Below the pieces are notes generated by a model. The model saw nothing but the letters and a program-made list of their open reading frames with translations. It did not search any database and was not told where the DNA came from. A stretch of 13,979 bases of DNA, from NCBI GenBank assembly GCA_035550295.1, contig DASZPJ010000034.1, forward strand, positions 1 to 13,979, in the 5' to 3' direction. This DNA is from DASZPJ01 sp035550295 (GTDB lineage: Bacteria; Patescibacteriota; Saccharimonadia; Saccharimonadales; UBA4665). Shown here piece after piece: positions 6,545 through 11,925 of this stretch (the first letter of the stretch is position 1; every line of letters begins with the position of its first letter). Both the position numbers and the translations under genes were made by a program.

Positions 6545-7732
6545 TCACTTACTAAAAAAATCTGTATCTTTCAATTCGTTAGGCAGGAAGCCTTTGGCGT
6601 GTTTGAAATCCGCTTCCCACTTGTAACCTTGGTTATAGCCAAGATCTTTCATGAGTTTAGTGGGCGCATTGCGTAAATGCAAGGGCACGGCTGCTTCGGG
6701 AAAATCGCGGGCGGCGGCGCGGGCACGGCCCATGGCGTCGGCAACTTCGCGGGACTTCGGCGCTTTGGCCATAACGGTGGCGCAGTGGTACAGGTTGTAT
6801 TCGCACTCCGGCAAACCTATCCGCTCAACGGCCTGGAAAGTCGCGACTGCCAAATTGAGGGCGGCAGGTGCGGCAATGCCAATGTCCTCTGAAGCAAAAA
6901 TTACCATCCGTCGGGCGATGAACTTTGGGTCTTCGCCAGCCTGGAGCATACGGGCCAAGTAATAAAGCGTGGCCGAAGGTTGCGAACCACGCATGCTTTT
7001 AATGAAAGCGCTGATGACGTTGTAGTGGTATTCACCTTTTTTGTCGTAGCCGGGAACCCGGGCTTGGGCGGCGGTTTCAACGATTTTCTCGGTGATCGGC
7101 TTTTTGCCGGCAAGCTGCTGCGCCAGCTCCAAATTGCCTAAGGCTACCCGCGCATCACCGCCTGATAATTCGGCCAGCAGGTCAATCGACTTGGTCGGCA
7201 ATTGCTTGGCGCCCAGTTTTTCATTTTTGGCAGCCCGCTTAATGATCTTAATAATCTCGTCCTTGCTGAGCGGCTCCAAGACTAAAACCCGGGAACGGCT
7301 AAGCAGCGGATTTATAACTTCAAAACTCGGGTTTTCGGTAGTGGCACCGATCAGCACAATCGTGCCGGCTTCGACATGCGGCAAAAAAGCATCTTGCTGG
7401 GCTTTATTGAAGCGGTGAATTTCGTCTACAAACAAAATGGTCGTCATGCCCAGTCGCTGGTTTTGCTCGGCCCGTTCGATAACTTTCAAAACATCGGCTT
7501 TTCCGGCAGTAACAGCGCTAAGTTCTACAAATTCGCTGCCCGTCTCGCGGGCGATGATCCGTGCCAAGGTGGTTTTTCCGGATCCTGGAGGGCCCCAAAG
7601 TATTAGGCTGGTCGGCTGCTGTTTGGCAATCATCTCGTGGATGATCTGGCCGTCGCTCACCAAATGCAACTGGCCGACTACATCGCCCAAATTTTCCGGC
7701 CGCTGTCGCTCCGCCAAAGGTCTCGAATCCAT
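6545..7732 (-). CDS. rarA: Replication-associated recombination protein A (AAA+ ATPase RarA/MgsA)
   Basis: RarA is a clamp-loader-like AAA+ ATPase that acts at stalled replication forks. The 395-aa protein is slightly shorter than E. coli RarA (about 447 aa). It shows the N-terminal family opening MDSRPLAERQRPENLGDVVGQ, Walker A GPPGSGKTT at 47-55, Walker B ILFVDEIHRFNKAQQDAF at 99-116, sensor 1 GATTENPSFEV at 129-139 and the arginine finger region LLSRSRV at 143-149. The C-terminal half carries the tetramerisation and MgsA-type domain with SAFIKSMRGSQPSATLYYLARML. The ATG at 7732 has TATAAT six bases upstream and no Shine-Dalgarno. It is divergent from typA across about 100 bp. Confidence 0.95.
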   Translation of the reverse strand: MDSRPLAERQRPENLGDVVGQLHLVSDGQIIHEMIAKQQPTSLILWGPPGSGKTTLARIIARETGSEFVELSAVTAGKADVLKVIERAEQNQRLGMTTILFVDEIHRFNKAQQDAFLPHVEAGTIVLIGATTENPSFEVINPLLSRSRVLVLEPLSKDEIIKIIKRAAKNEKLGAKQLPTKSIDLLAELSGGDARVALGNLELAQQLAGKKPITEKIVETAAQARVPGYDKKGEYHYNVISAFIKSMRGSQPSATLYYLARMLQAGEDPKFIARRMVIFASEDIGIAAPAALNLAVATFQAVERIGLPECEYNLYHCATVMAKAPKSREVADAMGRARAAARDFPEAAVPLHLRNAPTKLMKDLGYNQGYKWEADFKHAKGFLPNELKDTDFFSK

Positions 7733-7738
7733 GATTTA

Positions 7739-7744
7739 ATTATA
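7739..7744 (-). promoter_or_regulatory. -10 box of rarA, leaderless type
   Basis: TATAAT on the minus strand is six bases from the ATG at 7732. Initiation would fall at or next to the start codon. No convincing -35 box. Confidence 0.5.
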
Positions 7745-7755
7745 GACTATCGCCA

Positions 7756-7784
7756 TTGCCGGAATAGAGTGCTAATGGTATAAT
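7756..7784 (+). promoter_or_regulatory. typA promoter
   Basis: The -35 is TTGCCG (7756-7761). After a 17-base spacer comes TATAAT (7779-7784), preceded by TG and one base (7776-7778), making it an extended -10. Initiation is expected near 7791, giving a leader of about 43 nt. This is the best complete promoter in the core part of the window. Confidence 0.7.
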
Positions 7785-7798
7785 TACAGATAGAAAGT

Positions 7799-7828
7799 TG
7801 GCCAGCGAGCTATCTCGGGGCCATTTTT
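7799..7828 (+). terminator. Terminator-like hairpin in the typA leader
   Basis: TGGCC (7799-7803) pairs with GGCCA (7819-7823), and inside it CGAG (7806-7809) pairs with CTCG (7814-7817) around the loop CTAT. Five T residues follow (7824-7828), ending six bases before the typA ATG. It lies downstream of the typA promoter, so it is a possible attenuator. CTATCT (7810-7815) could instead pair with AGATAG (7788-7793), although that stretch may lie partly upstream of the transcription start. No ligand-binding aptamer is recognised. Confidence 0.55.
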
Positions 7829-7833
7829 AATTT

Positions 7834-9663
7834 ATGAACCCAGCCCAAGACCCGACTAAAATCCGCAACATTGCCATCATCGCTCACGTTGACCATGGCA
7901 AAACCACGCTGGTTGACGGACTTTTGAAGCAATCACAAACTTTCCGCGACAACCAGGCCGAAATGAGCCAGGATTTGATTATGGACAGCGGCGACCAGGA
8001 AAAAGAGCGCGGCATTACCATCACCGCCAAGGTTACGGCCGTGCAGCACGGCGATTACCGCATTAACATCATCGACACGCCGGGCCACGCTGACTTTAGC
8101 GGTGAGGTCGAGCGGACACTCAACATGGCCGACGGCTGCCTGCTGATAGTCGACGCCCAGGAAGGCCCGATGCCGCAGACTAAATTCGTACTGGAAAAGG
8201 CGCTGGAGTCAGAACTCAAACCCATCGTCATCATCAACAAAATCGACAAAGACGCCGCCCGCATCCAGGAAGTCGAAGACGAGCTGGCTGACTTGTTTTT
8301 GGAACTGGCCGTCCACGAAGACCAGCTGCATTACCCGGTGTATTACGCCATCGGCCGCGACGGCAAAGCTTGGGAAAGCGTGCCTGGCGATCCAAGCGCT
8401 GCTGCCAACCTCGACCCAATCTTCGATGCTATCATCGGCAAAATCCCTGCCCCCAGCATCGAGATAGACAAGCCGTTCCAGATGCTGGTTACGGCTTTGG
8501 CGCACGACACTTTCAAGGGCAAATACGCCATCGGCCGGATCACCCGAGGGCAGGTGAAGCCCGGTGACCAAGTAATGTTATGTAAAAAAGACGGCACCCA
8601 GGCCAAGGCCAAAATTGACAACGTTTTCATGAGCCACGGCGTTAGTAAATTTGAAGTGAATGAAGGCATCGCCGGCGACATTGTGCAGTTGACTGGTGTG
8701 GCCGACGCCCAAATTGGCGAGACGCTTTGCGATGTCGAATTCCCGGAAGCCCTGCCGACCATCGAAGTCGAAGCGCCAACCCTGCGGATTTACCTCGGCC
8801 CGAACACCAGCCCGTTCAAAGGCCAGGAAGGTGAATTCAATACCTCGCGCCAAATTGCCGAACGCCTGCACAAAGAGACGGAAACCAACGTCGGCCTGAA
8901 GGTCGAAGACGACGGCATTGGCTTTACGGTCGCCGGCCGCGGCGAATTGCACCTTGGCGTGCTGATCGAAACCATGCGCCGCGAAGGTTATGAATTTGAA
9001 GTCGGGCGCCCGCAAGTCGTAACCCACGAAGAAGACGGCAAAACCGTCGAACCGGTCGAAGAAGTCATCATTGAAGTCCCGGCCGAACACGTTGGCACCG
9101 TGCAGATGGAACTCGGCCAACGCCGCGCCACGCTTAAGGAACAGTTCGCCAGCCCCAAAGGCGTCACTAAATTGATCTACGAAATGCCGACCCGCGCGCT
9201 ACTAGGGATGCGCAACATCCTGCTAACTAACACCAAAGGCACAATTGTTATGAACAGCCTGGTCGTCGGCTTCCAGCCCAAAGGCCCGGAATTACAGCAG
9301 CTGCGAAACGGCGTGCTGATCGCCTTTGAAACCGGCACTACCATGGCTTATTCGCTGGAAACGGCCGAAGCCCGCGGCACCTTGTATGTTGGCCCGTCGG
9401 TCAAAGTTTATGCCGGCCAGATCATCGGCCTAAACACCCGGCAGGAAGATTTGGAACTGAACGTTTGTAAGGCCAAGCACCTGACCAATATGCGATCCAG
9501 CTCGTCCGACGGCGTGGTGCAGCTGACGCCGCCAACGGTCTTTAGCCTGGAACAGTGCCTGGACTTTATCGAAAACGACGAACTGCTGGAAGTTACGCCC
9601 CAGAACTTGCGCCTGCGCAAAAAAGAACTCGACCCGCTAAAAAGAAAACGCCAAAACAAGTAA
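7834..9663 (+). CDS. typA: Translational GTPase TypA/BipA
   Basis: TypA (BipA) is a ribosome-binding GTPase of the EF-G/LepA class, involved in ribosome assembly and stress responses. The 609-aa length is typical. The G motifs are intact: AHVDHGKTT (G1, 17-25), RGITI (G2, 59-63), DTPGH (G3, 81-85) and NKID (G4, 135-138). The C-terminal half keeps the family stretches GRGELHLGVLIETMRREGYEFEVGRPQV and MRSSSSDGVVQLTPP. The protein ends in a basic tail (LRLRKKELDPLKRKRQNK). The ATG at 7834 has no Shine-Dalgarno. It is preceded by a promoter and a terminator-like hairpin and is followed, after 66 bp, by the VOC gene with its own promoter. Confidence 0.97.
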   Translation: MNPAQDPTKIRNIAIIAHVDHGKTTLVDGLLKQSQTFRDNQAEMSQDLIMDSGDQEKERGITITAKVTAVQHGDYRINIIDTPGHADFSGEVERTLNMADGCLLIVDAQEGPMPQTKFVLEKALESELKPIVIINKIDKDAARIQEVEDELADLFLELAVHEDQLHYPVYYAIGRDGKAWESVPGDPSAAANLDPIFDAIIGKIPAPSIEIDKPFQMLVTALAHDTFKGKYAIGRITRGQVKPGDQVMLCKKDGTQAKAKIDNVFMSHGVSKFEVNEGIAGDIVQLTGVADAQIGETLCDVEFPEALPTIEVEAPTLRIYLGPNTSPFKGQEGEFNTSRQIAERLHKETETNVGLKVEDDGIGFTVAGRGELHLGVLIETMRREGYEFEVGRPQVVTHEEDGKTVEPVEEVIIEVPAEHVGTVQMELGQRRATLKEQFASPKGVTKLIYEMPTRALLGMRNILLTNTKGTIVMNSLVVGFQPKGPELQQLRNGVLIAFETGTTMAYSLETAEARGTLYVGPSVKVYAGQIIGLNTRQEDLELNVCKAKHLTNMRSSSSDGVVQLTPPTVFSLEQCLDFIENDELLEVTPQNLRLRKKELDPLKRKRQNK

Positions 9664-9691
9664 TTATTTTCGCTTTTGCTACGCCCAAAAG

Positions 9692-9720
9692 TGCTATCCT
9701 GAAGGTATTAATTCAGGAGG
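9692..9720 (+). promoter_or_regulatory. Promoter and strong ribosome site of the VOC gene
   Basis: TGCTATCCT at 9692-9700 is an extended -10. The 11 bases CAAAAGTGCTA around it also occur in the two 30-bp elements before the nuclease and methyltransferase genes. AGGAGG at 9715-9720, nine bases before the ATG at 9730, is a near-perfect Shine-Dalgarno. Confidence 0.55.
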
Positions 9721-9729
9721 GCAGAAATC

Positions 9730-10155
9730 ATGAGCGACAATCCAGTAGTACATTTTGAAATGGGTTATAACGACAAAGACCGGATGGTCAAATTTTACCA
9801 AACAGCCTTTAATTGGGATTTGCAGGACATGGGAGAGCAAATGGGCGGTTATGTAGTGGCGCACACCGCCGACACCGATGCCAACGGCATGGTGCAAACG
9901 CCCGGCACCATTAACGGTGGCTTTTACCAAAAGACAGACGATCCGGTGTCGCAAGCGCCCTCCGTCGTGGTGTCGGTCAAAGACATCAAGGCTGCGATGC
10001 AAGCGGTCGTCGACGCCGGCGGTAAGCTGCTGGGCGCTACCCAAGCCGACGGTAGCCGGTCTATGGAGCCAATGATGATCCCGGGAGTCGGCTTATGGAT
10101 GTCGTGCCAGGACACCGAAGGCAACCGCTTCAGCATCCTCCAAGCCAACAGCTAG
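9730..10155 (+). CDS. VOC (glyoxalase/bleomycin-resistance fold) family protein
   Basis: This is a 141-aa protein of the vicinal oxygen chelate fold. The opening NPVVHFEMGYNDKDRMVKFYQTAFNWD has the HFE metal-site strand and the helix and (Y/F)xxxFxW pattern typical of two-repeat VOC proteins. A second repeat starts at about residue 77 (PSVVVSVKDIKAAMQAVVDAGGKLLG), and the end GLWMSCQDTEGNRFSILQ is the standard final VOC strand with the metal-ligand region. VOC members include glyoxalase I, dioxygenases and antibiotic-binding proteins; no substrate can be assigned. The start is fixed by AGGAGG. The stop lies inside a 16-bp repeat shared with the flank of the second coiled-coil gene. Confidence 0.87.
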   Translation: MSDNPVVHFEMGYNDKDRMVKFYQTAFNWDLQDMGEQMGGYVVAHTADTDANGMVQTPGTINGGFYQKTDDPVSQAPSVVVSVKDIKAAMQAVVDAGGKLLGATQADGSRSMEPMMIPGVGLWMSCQDTEGNRFSILQANS

Positions 10156-10164
10156 GCGGCTTTT
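10149..10164. repeat. 16-bp direct repeat, copy 1
   Basis: CAGCTAGGCGGCTTTT occurs here and at 10568-10583. Each copy lies at the 3' end of a coiled-coil gene. Here it overlaps the VOC stop, and in the other copy it encodes the last residues and stop of the paralogous coiled-coil gene. It marks the edge of the tandem duplication. Confidence 0.8.
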
Positions 10165-10403
10165 CACACCGCTTGTTCAAGTTTATTCAAGCGCTTTTCA
10201 TGATCCTTCAACTCGCCAGAATGGTTGGTCATAACCATTTTTATGACGTGTACATCGGATTCAACATTTTGCAGGCGCTCATCGATGCGGTCAACTTTGT
10301 CGTGTAGCGGATACAGTCCGGCAACAGCTTCAGCTAGTGCTTTGAAGTTGTCGCGCATTTCCTCGAGTATTACGCCTTCGTAGTGATCCGTGTTGTCGCT
10401 CAT
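10164..10403 (-). CDS. Small coiled-coil protein, 79 aa (paralogue 1)
   Basis: This is a charged, soluble protein with a heptad-like C-terminal half: KVDRIDERLQNVESDVHVIKM, then HEKRLNKLEQAV. It aligns almost without gaps to the protein at 10571-10801. Shared features are YxxVxLEEM-type N-termini, the block (V)SDxxVIK(M/L)V(M/L)T and the tail HE(K/R)R(L/I)xxLEQ. Proteins of this design occur as hypotheticals in several bacteria; the function is unknown, and oligomerisation through the coiled coil is inferred. TATAAT lies nine bases before the ATG at 10403 and no Shine-Dalgarno is present. Confidence 0.75.
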   Translation of the reverse strand: MSDNTDHYEGVILEEMRDNFKALAEAVAGLYPLHDKVDRIDERLQNVESDVHVIKMVMTNHSGELKDHEKRLNKLEQAV

Positions 10404-10418
10404 GGACTAAGCATTATA
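10404..10418 (-). promoter_or_regulatory. Leaderless promoter of coiled-coil gene 1
   Basis: On the minus strand TATAAT (10418-10413) is nine bases before the ATG at 10403. The 15-mer GCATATAATGCTTAG that contains it is identical to the plsY promoter. Confidence 0.6.
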
Positions 10419-10483
10419 TGCCGTATATATTGGCAATACCATGACTTTCGCACAGTTTTTAACGTCTTTTTAACAATCAGTTG

Positions 10484-10523
10484 CTAGCTGCGGCGGCGGG
10501 ATACGCGGTCGCGCAGGTCGGCC
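10484..10523 (-). pseudogene. Remnant of the 37-aa gene (last 12 codons)
   Basis: On the minus strand this encodes ADLRDRVSRRRS and a TAG stop, matching the tail ADLRDRVSRRRA of the intact 37-aa gene at 10869-10982. An in-frame TAG stands directly before the first matching codon and no start codon or ribosome site precedes it, so it cannot be expressed as the intact gene is. It sits 80 bp upstream of coiled-coil gene 1, just as the intact gene sits 67 bp upstream of coiled-coil gene 2. This points to decay of a duplicated unit. Confidence 0.75.
10490..10523. repeat. 34-bp direct repeat, copy A
   Basis: The 34 bases here are identical to 10875-10908. They begin with GCGGCGGCGGGATACG and end with CAGGTCGGCC. 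The flanks diverge at once on both sides. Confidence 0.95.
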
Positions 10524-10567
10524 TAGTAGCCCAAAAGCACCTGCCGCCCAGGCTCTTTTTATCAGGC

Positions 10568-10583
10568 CAGCTAGGCGGCTTTT
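10568..10583. repeat. 16-bp direct repeat, copy 2
   Basis: Identical to 10149-10164. In this copy the bases encode the final Lys-Ala-Ala and TAG stop of coiled-coil gene 2. Confidence 0.8.
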
Positions 10584-10801
10584 TGCTCTAGAGTGGTTAT
10601 GCGACGTTCGTGATTCGTCAAAGTGCCGGACTGGTCCGTGAGAACTAACTTAATAACCCGGATGTCAGATTTGACCTCAGTCATGTCATCTTTCAGCTCA
10701 GCTATATCTTTTTGCATTTGGGGAATGGGTGCAGTAGCTTCCAGAATCACCTGAAACTTGTGATTCATGTCTTCCAGCAGTACGTCAGTGTATTTGCCCA
10801 T
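10571..10801 (-). CDS. Small coiled-coil protein, 76 aa (paralogue 2)
   Basis: This is a charged coiled-coil protein that begins MGKYTDVLLEDMNHKFQ and ends HERRITTLEQKAA, paralogous to the 79-aa protein at 10164-10403. The central stretch MQKDIAELKDDMTEVKSDIR has a clear heptad pattern. The frame is open for 13 more codons upstream to an ATG at 10840. However, TATAAT lies at 10811-10816, nine bases before the internal ATG at 10801, the same spacing as the other leaderless promoters here, so 10801 is taken as the start. No Shine-Dalgarno precedes either start. It lies downstream of the intact 37-aa gene on the same strand. The function is unknown. Confidence 0.75.
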   Translation of the reverse strand: MGKYTDVLLEDMNHKFQVILEATAPIPQMQKDIAELKDDMTEVKSDIRVIKLVLTDQSGTLTNHERRITTLEQKAA

Positions 10802-10810
10802 AGGCCAATA

Positions 10811-10816
10811 ATTATA
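10811..10816 (-). promoter_or_regulatory. -10 box of coiled-coil gene 2, leaderless type
   Basis: TATAAT on the minus strand is nine bases from the ATG at 10801. It lies inside the longer open frame that starts at 10840, which argues against that longer start. Confidence 0.6.
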
Positions 10817-10868
10817 CCGCCGTCGTTCTTGGCGGCCCAAACTTTTAATACTTATTTAAGAATGTGAT

Positions 10869-10982
10869 CTATGCGCGGCGGCGGGATACGCGGTCGCGCA
10901 GGTCGGCCCAGTCGTTCTGCCAGTCAGGGTCCATGCCGTCGAACTCTTTGGCGGCTACTTTGTTCCAATTTATTTTGGCCAT
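10869..10982 (-). CDS. Very small protein, 37 aa, unknown
   Basis: A 37-aa frame starts MAKINWNKVAAKEFDG and ends WADLRDRVSRRRA. GAGGAGG at 10991-10997, eight bases before the ATG, is one of the strongest ribosome sites in the window, which is the main evidence that the gene is real. Three Trp residues and an acidic middle (DPDWQNDWADLRD) followed by a basic RRR tail suggest a small folded or partner-binding protein. No family is recognised. The last 12 codons are repeated as a dead remnant at 10484-10523. It precedes coiled-coil gene 2 on the same strand. Confidence 0.65.
   Translation of the reverse strand: MAKINWNKVAAKEFDGMDPDWQNDWADLRDRVSRRRA
10875..10908. repeat. 34-bp direct repeat, copy B
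   Basis: Identical to 10490-10523. This copy lies within the 3' end of the intact 37-aa gene. Confidence 0.95.
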
Positions 10983-11073
10983 AGTGTAAACCTCCTCACT
11001 CTTTTTAATCTCTAGCTAGTAGCCTAACGGATTAGGGCAAGGTGGTCAGTGAACTATCTCGCACAAAACTACC

Positions 11074-11103
11074 AGCCGTTCCAAAACAGGCACACAGCTG
11101 CTA
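11074..11103 (+). repeat. 30-bp element, copy 1 (end of the HNH operon)
   Basis: This copy matches the element at 13552-13581 at 25 of 30 positions by eye: AGCCGTTCCAAAACAG is identical and the TGCTA end is kept. Its last three bases are the reverse complement of the HNH gene stop. Unlike the other two copies it points into the antisense of the HNH gene, so it has no obvious gene to drive. Confidence 0.75.
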
Positions 11104-11367
11104 TCGAGTTAGATTTGTTCCAAAAGATCGAGTGTTTTGGTGGCAAGCTACGCAGAGGAATTCGCAGTTGTCTATGGTGTCGCCGCCACCCGCTGCGACA
11201 GATTGGCGGTGGTTGAATTCGAACCCGATAAAGGAACCAAACAGGCGATTTACGGAGGTGAGGTTCGCTTGGCAGCGGCCAATGTGCCCACATATCAGTC
11301 TGGCGCATTCACACCGGCCAAGTGCCATCGTCGCTCTCGCCGTCTTAACTTGTTCAGAAAATGCCAT
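11101..11367 (-). CDS. HNH-domain protein (putative HNH endonuclease), 88 aa
   Basis: The fold is a compact HNH (treble-clef, beta-beta-alpha-metal) unit. Residues 18-32 carry Cys19, Cys21, Cys26 and Cys32 in RCECARLICGHIGRC. FNHRQSVAAGGGDTIDN (51-67) supplies the first His53, the GGG turn and Asn67. LCVACHQNT (71-79) gives the second C-x2-C pair (Cys72, Cys75) followed by His76. This matches H-N-H nucleases, with the acidic or Asn-His catalytic strand and a zinc site. The protein is little more than the domain, so target recognition may come from a partner. CGGAG lies seven bases before the ATG at 11367. It is third in a minus-strand operon, 12 bp after the Cys-rich gene. DNA cleavage is inferred from the fold. 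Confidence 0.75.
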   Translation of the reverse strand: MAFSEQVKTARATMALGRCECARLICGHIGRCQANLTSVNRLFGSFIGFEFNHRQSVAAGGGDTIDNCEFLCVACHQNTRSFGTNLTR

Positions 11368-11379
11368 ATGTTGACTCCG

Positions 11380-11583
11380 CTACCCAGTGTTACAGTCCCG
11401 AGAGCAATAGTAGCAACCATTAGATTGCACAAAGTGATTTTTTGCCTCAGCAACCGCCTGCCAACAATATTCAAAGCTGCCCAAATAAAGTCGGTTTTCC
11501 TTCAAAGGTAGGAACGAGCACGTAGAAGTGTGAACTTCATGATCACCGTTGTTCTGTGGCTTGGTGTGGACATAGTACATCAT
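11380..11583 (-). CDS. Small Cys-rich protein, 67 aa, unknown
   Basis: The sequence has the pattern MMYYVHTKPQNNGDHEVHTS, then TCSFLP, LGSFEYCWQAVAEAK and NGCYYCSRDC. Five Cys residues, with C-x2-C and C-x3-C spacing at the end, and His residues suggest a zinc-binding module. I recall similar small hypotheticals with the NGDHEVH and NGCxxCxxxC blocks in diverse bacteria, but know no function. The ATG at 11583 overlaps the TGA of the upstream 43-aa gene as ATGA, and GGAGG stands eight bases before it, which fixes the start. It is the middle gene of the three-gene operon. Confidence 0.75.
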   Translation of the reverse strand: MMYYVHTKPQNNGDHEVHTSTCSFLPLKENRLYLGSFEYCWQAVAEAKNHFVQSNGCYYCSRDCNTG

Positions 11584-11711
11584 TTCCGCGTCCTCCGCCG
11601 CTCGGTTACGGTTGTTTTTGGGTTCTTGGTAACGTAGGTTTTCGTAACGTAGCGTCCAGTTATGGCCGACCGTCCGATACCTTTCTTTGCTGGTTTACTT
11701 TTGCCTGTCAT
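11580..11711 (-). CDS. Small basic protein, 43 aa, unknown
   Basis: A 43-aa frame starts MTGKSKPAKKGIGRSAITGR and continues YVTKTYVTKNPKTTVTERRR before TRK and a TGA. About a third of residues are Lys or Arg. The RSAxTGRYVTK and KNPxTTV blocks recall a widespread type of small basic hypothetical protein; I know no function, and nucleic-acid binding is only a guess from charge. AAAGGAG five bases before the ATG at 11711 is a strong ribosome site, and the stop overlaps the next start as ATGA. It is first in the operon, behind a ~120-nt leader and a good promoter. Confidence 0.75.
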   Translation of the reverse strand: MTGKSKPAKKGIGRSAITGRYVTKTYVTKNPKTTVTERRRTRK

Positions 11712-11832
11712 ATCTTCTCCTTTCAGGCTTTCGCGACAGACAGCTTAACTCGCAACCTAGCCGTCAGAACGCTTTTGTTCATTTGGGCGGAACCCTCCGT
11801 CCACCGATATTTCTCTTTGTTTGAGCATCGGT
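11712..11832 (-). promoter_or_regulatory. Structured 5' leader of the 43-aa/Cys-rich/HNH operon
   Basis: From the predicted start near 11832 to the ATG is about 120 nt. At its 5' end ACCGAT (11832-11827) pairs with ATCGGT (11808-11803). Before the ribosome site, GGCT...AGCC (11762-11759 with 11729-11726) encloses a second stem, TTGCGA with TCGCGA, around a 13-base loop. No known riboswitch or ncRNA class is recognised. Most other genes here seem to have almost no leader. Confidence 0.45.
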
Positions 11833-11838
11833 AACTTT

Positions 11839-11867
11839 ACTATATCATCCCGAAAACTTACTTGCAA
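11839..11867 (-). promoter_or_regulatory. Promoter of the 43-aa/Cys-rich/HNH operon
   Basis: On the minus strand TTGCAA (11867-11862), a 17-base spacer and TATAGT (11844-11839), preceded by TG and one base, form a complete extended promoter. It faces away from the S24 regulator promoter, so the intergenic region between the two is shared and a regulator bound there could control both. Confidence 0.65.
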
Positions 11868-11884
11868 TACGTTTTCAAGGATTT

Positions 11885-11919
11885 CTGTCAAGAAGTTAAA
11901 CAGTATGCTATACTATAGT
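11885..11919 (+). promoter_or_regulatory. Promoter of the S24 regulator
   Basis: TGCTATACT (11906-11914) is an extended -10, with CTGTCA (11885-11890) as a weak -35 at 18 bases. An alternative -10, TATAGT, overlaps it at 11914-11919, six bases before the GTG at 11926. Short repeats TTCAAG and GTCAAG just upstream (about 11874-11892) could be operator half-sites. Both readings place initiation downstream of the ATG at 11905. Confidence 0.5.
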
Positions 11920-11925
11920 AATAAA

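Noticed and set aside
8055..9120. Several minus-strand open frames inside typA
   Set aside because: They are antisense to a complete, motif-rich TypA and their composition is what the strong codon bias of typA produces on the other strand.
10523..10570. Terminator before coiled-coil gene 2's stop region (AGCC...GGCTCTTTTT)
   Set aside because: Only a 4-bp stem with an 18-base loop can be drawn, too weak to call.
10802..10840. Longer start of coiled-coil gene 2 at 10840
   Set aside because: The TATAAT box lies inside this extension at the same spacing to the 10801 ATG as in the other leaderless genes, and the extra residues have no counterpart in the paralogue.
11074..11103. Copy 1 of the 30-bp element as an ordinary promoter
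   Set aside because: It points plus-ward into the antisense of the HNH gene, its -10 (TATCGA) is poor, and no credible plus-strand gene follows before the regulator at 11926.
11042..11511. Two long plus-strand open frames (11042-11374 and 11137-11511)
   Set aside because: They lie antisense to the HNH and Cys-rich genes, which have recognisable motifs, ribosome sites and tight operon spacing. The plus-strand products show no motif.
11821..11904. N-terminal extension of the S24 regulator from the ATG at 11821
   Set aside because: The 28 extra residues do not resemble LexA-type N-termini, no ribosome site precedes them, and the promoter boxes of both the regulator and the divergent operon fall in or next to this stretch.
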